DNA of 64,000 nt from Chryseobacterium piperi (lineage in GTDB: Bacteria; Bacteroidota; Bacteroidia; Flavobacteriales; Weeksellaceae): the NCBI RefSeq assembly GCF_002285635.2, contig NZ_CP023049.2, forward strand, positions 434,001 to 498,000, written 5' to 3'. The notes under the pieces are model-generated. The model was not told where the DNA came from and made no database searches. It saw only the letters and a program-made list of their open reading frames with translations. Shown here piece after piece: positions 61,898 through 64,000 of the stretch; positions within the stretch are counted from its first letter, which is position 1; the number at the start of each line of letters is the position of its first letter. The position numbers and the translations under genes were made by a program.

Positions 61898-62632
61898 CTA
61901 GTAAAGTTTTTGATCTTTTTCACAATAAAAACTTCTTCTTTTTCCGAGACCGGTTTGTTTCTTTATTAATTTTTGTCCACATATCGGGCAGGTGTTTTTA
62001 GTATGCACAAGCCAGTGCTTTTTCAAAACAAATTCTCTTTTCCATTTCAGAAAATCAAAGCTGTAATTCCGGGCTTCGGAAATAAGTTCTTTTAATTTTT
62101 TAGGAGGTAAGTTTCCTACTAAGCTTTCAGGCTGAACGCCGATTCTGAAAAGAACTTCATTTTTAATAATATTTCCGACTCCTGAGAAAATGTCCTGATT
62201 CATGAGTGCATCACATACCATCATTTCAGGTTTTGATTTCAGCTTTTTTTCGGCCTTACGGGGATTCCATTCATCACTCATAATATCAGCTTCCCAATCA
62301 ATGGTTTTTAAAAATGCAGGTTCCACAAGTTTTACGGAACAAGTATAAAAATAGAGGCTTCCAGTTTTGAAAAATAATGCTAAACGAAGACTGGTGTTGG
62401 GTTTTGTTTGCTCGTTAATGCTGTAAGAACCAAACATGAGAAGATGAATCCTAACGCTGAAAGTGTCGAAGACCAGATAAGTTTGCTTTCCAAAAGTTCG
62501 GACTTCGAGAAGTATTTTTCCAATGATAGGCTCTTTATCAAATTTGGCATTTCCCGATGCATCGGTAACTTTTTTACCTACAAATTCAATTAGATCTTCT
62601 TTCATGAGGAGTATAGACGGACCTTCTGGCAT
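61898..62632 (-). CDS. Fpg/Nei family DNA glycosylase
   Basis: The 244-residue base-excision enzyme begins MPEGPS, with P2 as the Schiff-base nucleophile and E3 as catalytic residue after Met removal. The H2TH region is MNQDIFSGVGNIIKNEVLFRIGV and the C-terminal zinc finger is CPICG...RRSFYCEKDQ. The short length and LLMKEDL place it in the Nei (endonuclease VIII)-like group. It is divergent from dgt, so both nucleotide-quality genes share an intergenic region of 67 bases. Confidence 0.92.
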   Translation of the reverse strand: MPEGPSILLMKEDLIEFVGKKVTDASGNAKFDKEPIIGKILLEVRTFGKQTYLVFDTFSVRIHLLMFGSYSINEQTKPNTSLRLALFFKTGSLYFYTCSVKLVEPAFLKTIDWEADIMSDEWNPRKAEKKLKSKPEMMVCDALMNQDIFSGVGNIIKNEVLFRIGVQPESLVGNLPPKKLKELISEARNYSFDFLKWKREFVLKKHWLVHTKNTCPICGQKLIKKQTGLGKRRSFYCEKDQKLY

Positions 62633-62699
62633 GGCGTTATTTTTCTATAAAAGTTCAAATAGTATTCCGTAAAAGTAAAATTTGAAGTAATTTTGAAAA

Positions 62700-64000
62700 A
62701 TGATGAATTTAAACCAGATTTTTACTAATCAGCGTACAGGAAACAATCCCCATACTAAAGCTTCAAGAACTGATTTTCAGAGAGATTTCGACAGGATCAT
62801 CTTCTCATCTGCTTTCAGAAGACTGCAGAATAAGACCCAGGTTTTTCCGCTTCCAGGGAGTGTTTTTGTACATAACAGGCTGACCCATTCACTGGAAGTT
62901 TCTTCAGTGGGCAGAAGTTTGGGAAGTATTATAGGTGAATTTATCTCTGAAACATATAAAAATGACCTTACCGAAGATTCCAGAAATTTTTATCTTCATA
63001 ATTTAGGAAATGTAATTGCGGCAGCGTGCTTGTGTCATGACGTCGGGAATCCAGCTTTCGGACATTCAGGAGAAGATGCAATTGCAAGCTATTTTGAACG
63101 AAATCAAAGGGATCTTAAGCCTAAGTTTAATGAGAAAGAATGGGCAGACCTTGTCAATTTTGAAGGGAATGCCAATGCTATACGAGTACTGGCTCAACAG
63201 CAACAGGGAAAAGATGAAGGAGGGATTCAGCTGACATTTTCTACATTGGCAAGTATTGCAAAGTATCCATGTGAAGCCATTGCAAAAAAGAAAGGGGTTA
63301 TTCATAGAAAAAAATTCGGTTTTTTTCAGAACGAAAAAGAGATCTTCCTGGAAATTGCAAAAGGGACCAATCTTATTCTTGAGAGTGAAGAACCTTATAT
63401 CTTTAAAAGACATCCGTTTGTATGGTTGGTAGAAGCGGCAGACGATATCTGCTATAATATTATCGATATGGAAGATGCCCATAGATTGGGTATTGTTTCC
63501 ACTTCAGACTGTGAAAATCTTTTCTTTGAACTGATAAAGTCCGAAAGTAATGATACAGACAGGGTGAAGAATAAATTAGCTTCGATCTCAAATGAAAATG
63601 AAAAGATTTCTTACCTGAGAGCAAAAGCGATCAATGCCCTGATCAATAAATCACTTGAGATTTACAAACATGAGTTCGAAACTATACTTCAGGGTAATCT
63701 GACAAACGGATTGTTGGATATTTATAAATCCGAGAATAAAGCTTTGCAGGATATCGAATCTTTCTCGATTGAAAAGATTTACAACCATAAAGCAGTTGTT
63801 GAAATTGAGAATGCAGGCTATAACGTGATGTATGAGCTTCTCGACCATTTTATCCCTTCTATTCTGAAGCCGGAGCATGAACGAAAGTCTTATGATAAAA
63901 AGGCATTGAAATTAATTCCTAAACAATTTGTTTACGAGGAAGGAACGGAATATCAGAAGGTCCTTGGTGTTATCGATTTTGTTTCAGGAATGACTGATAA
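62700..64000 (+). CDS. dgt: Deoxyguanosinetriphosphate triphosphohydrolase, 3' end outside the window
   Basis: The gene starts at ATG 62700 (or 62703) and is open to the right edge, 433 codons. It converts dGTP to deoxyguanosine and triphosphate. The HD-domain motifs are RRLQNKTQVFPLPG, NRLTHSLEVSSVGRSLG, ACLCHDVGNPAFGHSGEDA and, further on, FVWLVEAADDICYNIIDMED. The C-terminal roughly 20 residues are outside the window. Confidence 0.93.
   Translation, partial: MMNLNQIFTNQRTGNNPHTKASRTDFQRDFDRIIFSSAFRRLQNKTQVFPLPGSVFVHNRLTHSLEVSSVGRSLGSIIGEFISETYKNDLTEDSRNFYLHNLGNVIAAACLCHDVGNPAFGHSGEDAIASYFERNQRDLKPKFNEKEWADLVNFEGNANAIRVLAQQQQGKDEGGIQLTFSTLASIAKYPCEAIAKKKGVIHRKKFGFFQNEKEIFLEIAKGTNLILESEEPYIFKRHPFVWLVEAADDICYNIIDMEDAHRLGIVSTSDCENLFFELIKSESNDTDRVKNKLASISNENEKISYLRAKAINALINKSLEIYKHEFETILQGNLTNGLLDIYKSENKALQDIESFSIEKIYNHKAVVEIENAGYNVMYELLDHFIPSILKPEHERKSYDKKALKLIPKQFVYEEGTEYQKVLGVIDFVSGMTD

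Overview
The window looks like chromosomal DNA of a member of the Flavobacteriia, most likely Chryseobacterium or a close relative in the Weeksellaceae. This rests on the low GC content, promoters of the Bacteroidota type (TAnnTTTG near -7) instead of E. coli-type promoters, poor Shine-Dalgarno sequences, a secreted LamG-type surface protein, the CCCCGATAG...GCGGATAGCGGGA non-coding element common in flavobacterial intergenic regions, and the gene families themselves (monomeric isocitrate dehydrogenase, single-chain gcvP, urocanate hydratase, S9 peptidases, DcaP-like porins). No rRNA, tRNA, CRISPR array, prophage or plasmid backbone was seen.

Layout. 1-6 kb: minus-strand envelope genes, namely a large secreted surface protein that leaves the window on the left and whose signal peptide is put out of frame by a poly(A) tract, a GH5+CBM6 glycanase, and a Gfo/Idh oxidoreductase. 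6-15 kb: housekeeping plus-strand genes (pcm, a D-2-hydroxyacid dehydrogenase, hutU, a GapN-like aldehyde dehydrogenase, an ECF sigma factor with its membrane partner) and a twice-frameshifted plug-domain gene. 15-18 kb: a minus-strand run of S41 lipoprotein protease, AraC regulator and DUF417/RclC-like membrane protein. 18-23 kb: two metallo-beta-lactamase-fold enzymes and an AraC/aldo-keto reductase/MBL operon. 23.2-24.8 kb: an intact IS1182-family insertion sequence with perfect 31-bp ends, lying immediately downstream of icd. 27-41 kb: an accessory-type stretch of small single-gene units (tpx, two Crp/Fnr regulators, two alpha/beta hydrolases, six VOC proteins, two DinB proteins, three SRPBCC proteins, an SDR, DUF763, a DoxX-like protein). 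41-47 kb: two near-identical S9 peptidases flanking a two-component system. 47-50 kb: a conserved RNA-like element, an ECF sigma operon and a DnaJ-domain membrane protein. 50-54 kb: a pair of DcaP-like porins with two tiny cysteine-rich ORFs and a decayed membrane ORF. 54-64 kb: gcvP, an AAA ATPase with MepB, an SMR efflux pump, a DXD glycosyltransferase, a methyltransferase, an Fpg/Nei glycosylase, and the start of dgt, which runs off the right edge.

The most interesting signals are regulatory or involve broken genes. (1) Two Crp/Fnr genes each carry a palindrome at their 3' end (TTAAC-N4-GTTAA and TTGCC-N4-GGCAA). Each palindrome is centred exactly 29.5 bp upstream of the -7 box of the next gene, which looks like a repeated one-regulator/one-effector module with class II activator geometry. 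(2) Three TAACA half-sites spaced 10 bp apart, plus a fourth, lie in the divergent promoter between the two-component system and one of its flanking peptidase genes. (3) DUF763 ends in QLSLF, a canonical beta-clamp-binding peptide, and also has a helix-hairpin-helix. (4) A 10-A tract directly after the ATG of the large surface protein puts the gene out of frame, so it is either phase variable or an assembly indel. Several other broken ORFs make sequence accuracy a real question for part of this list.
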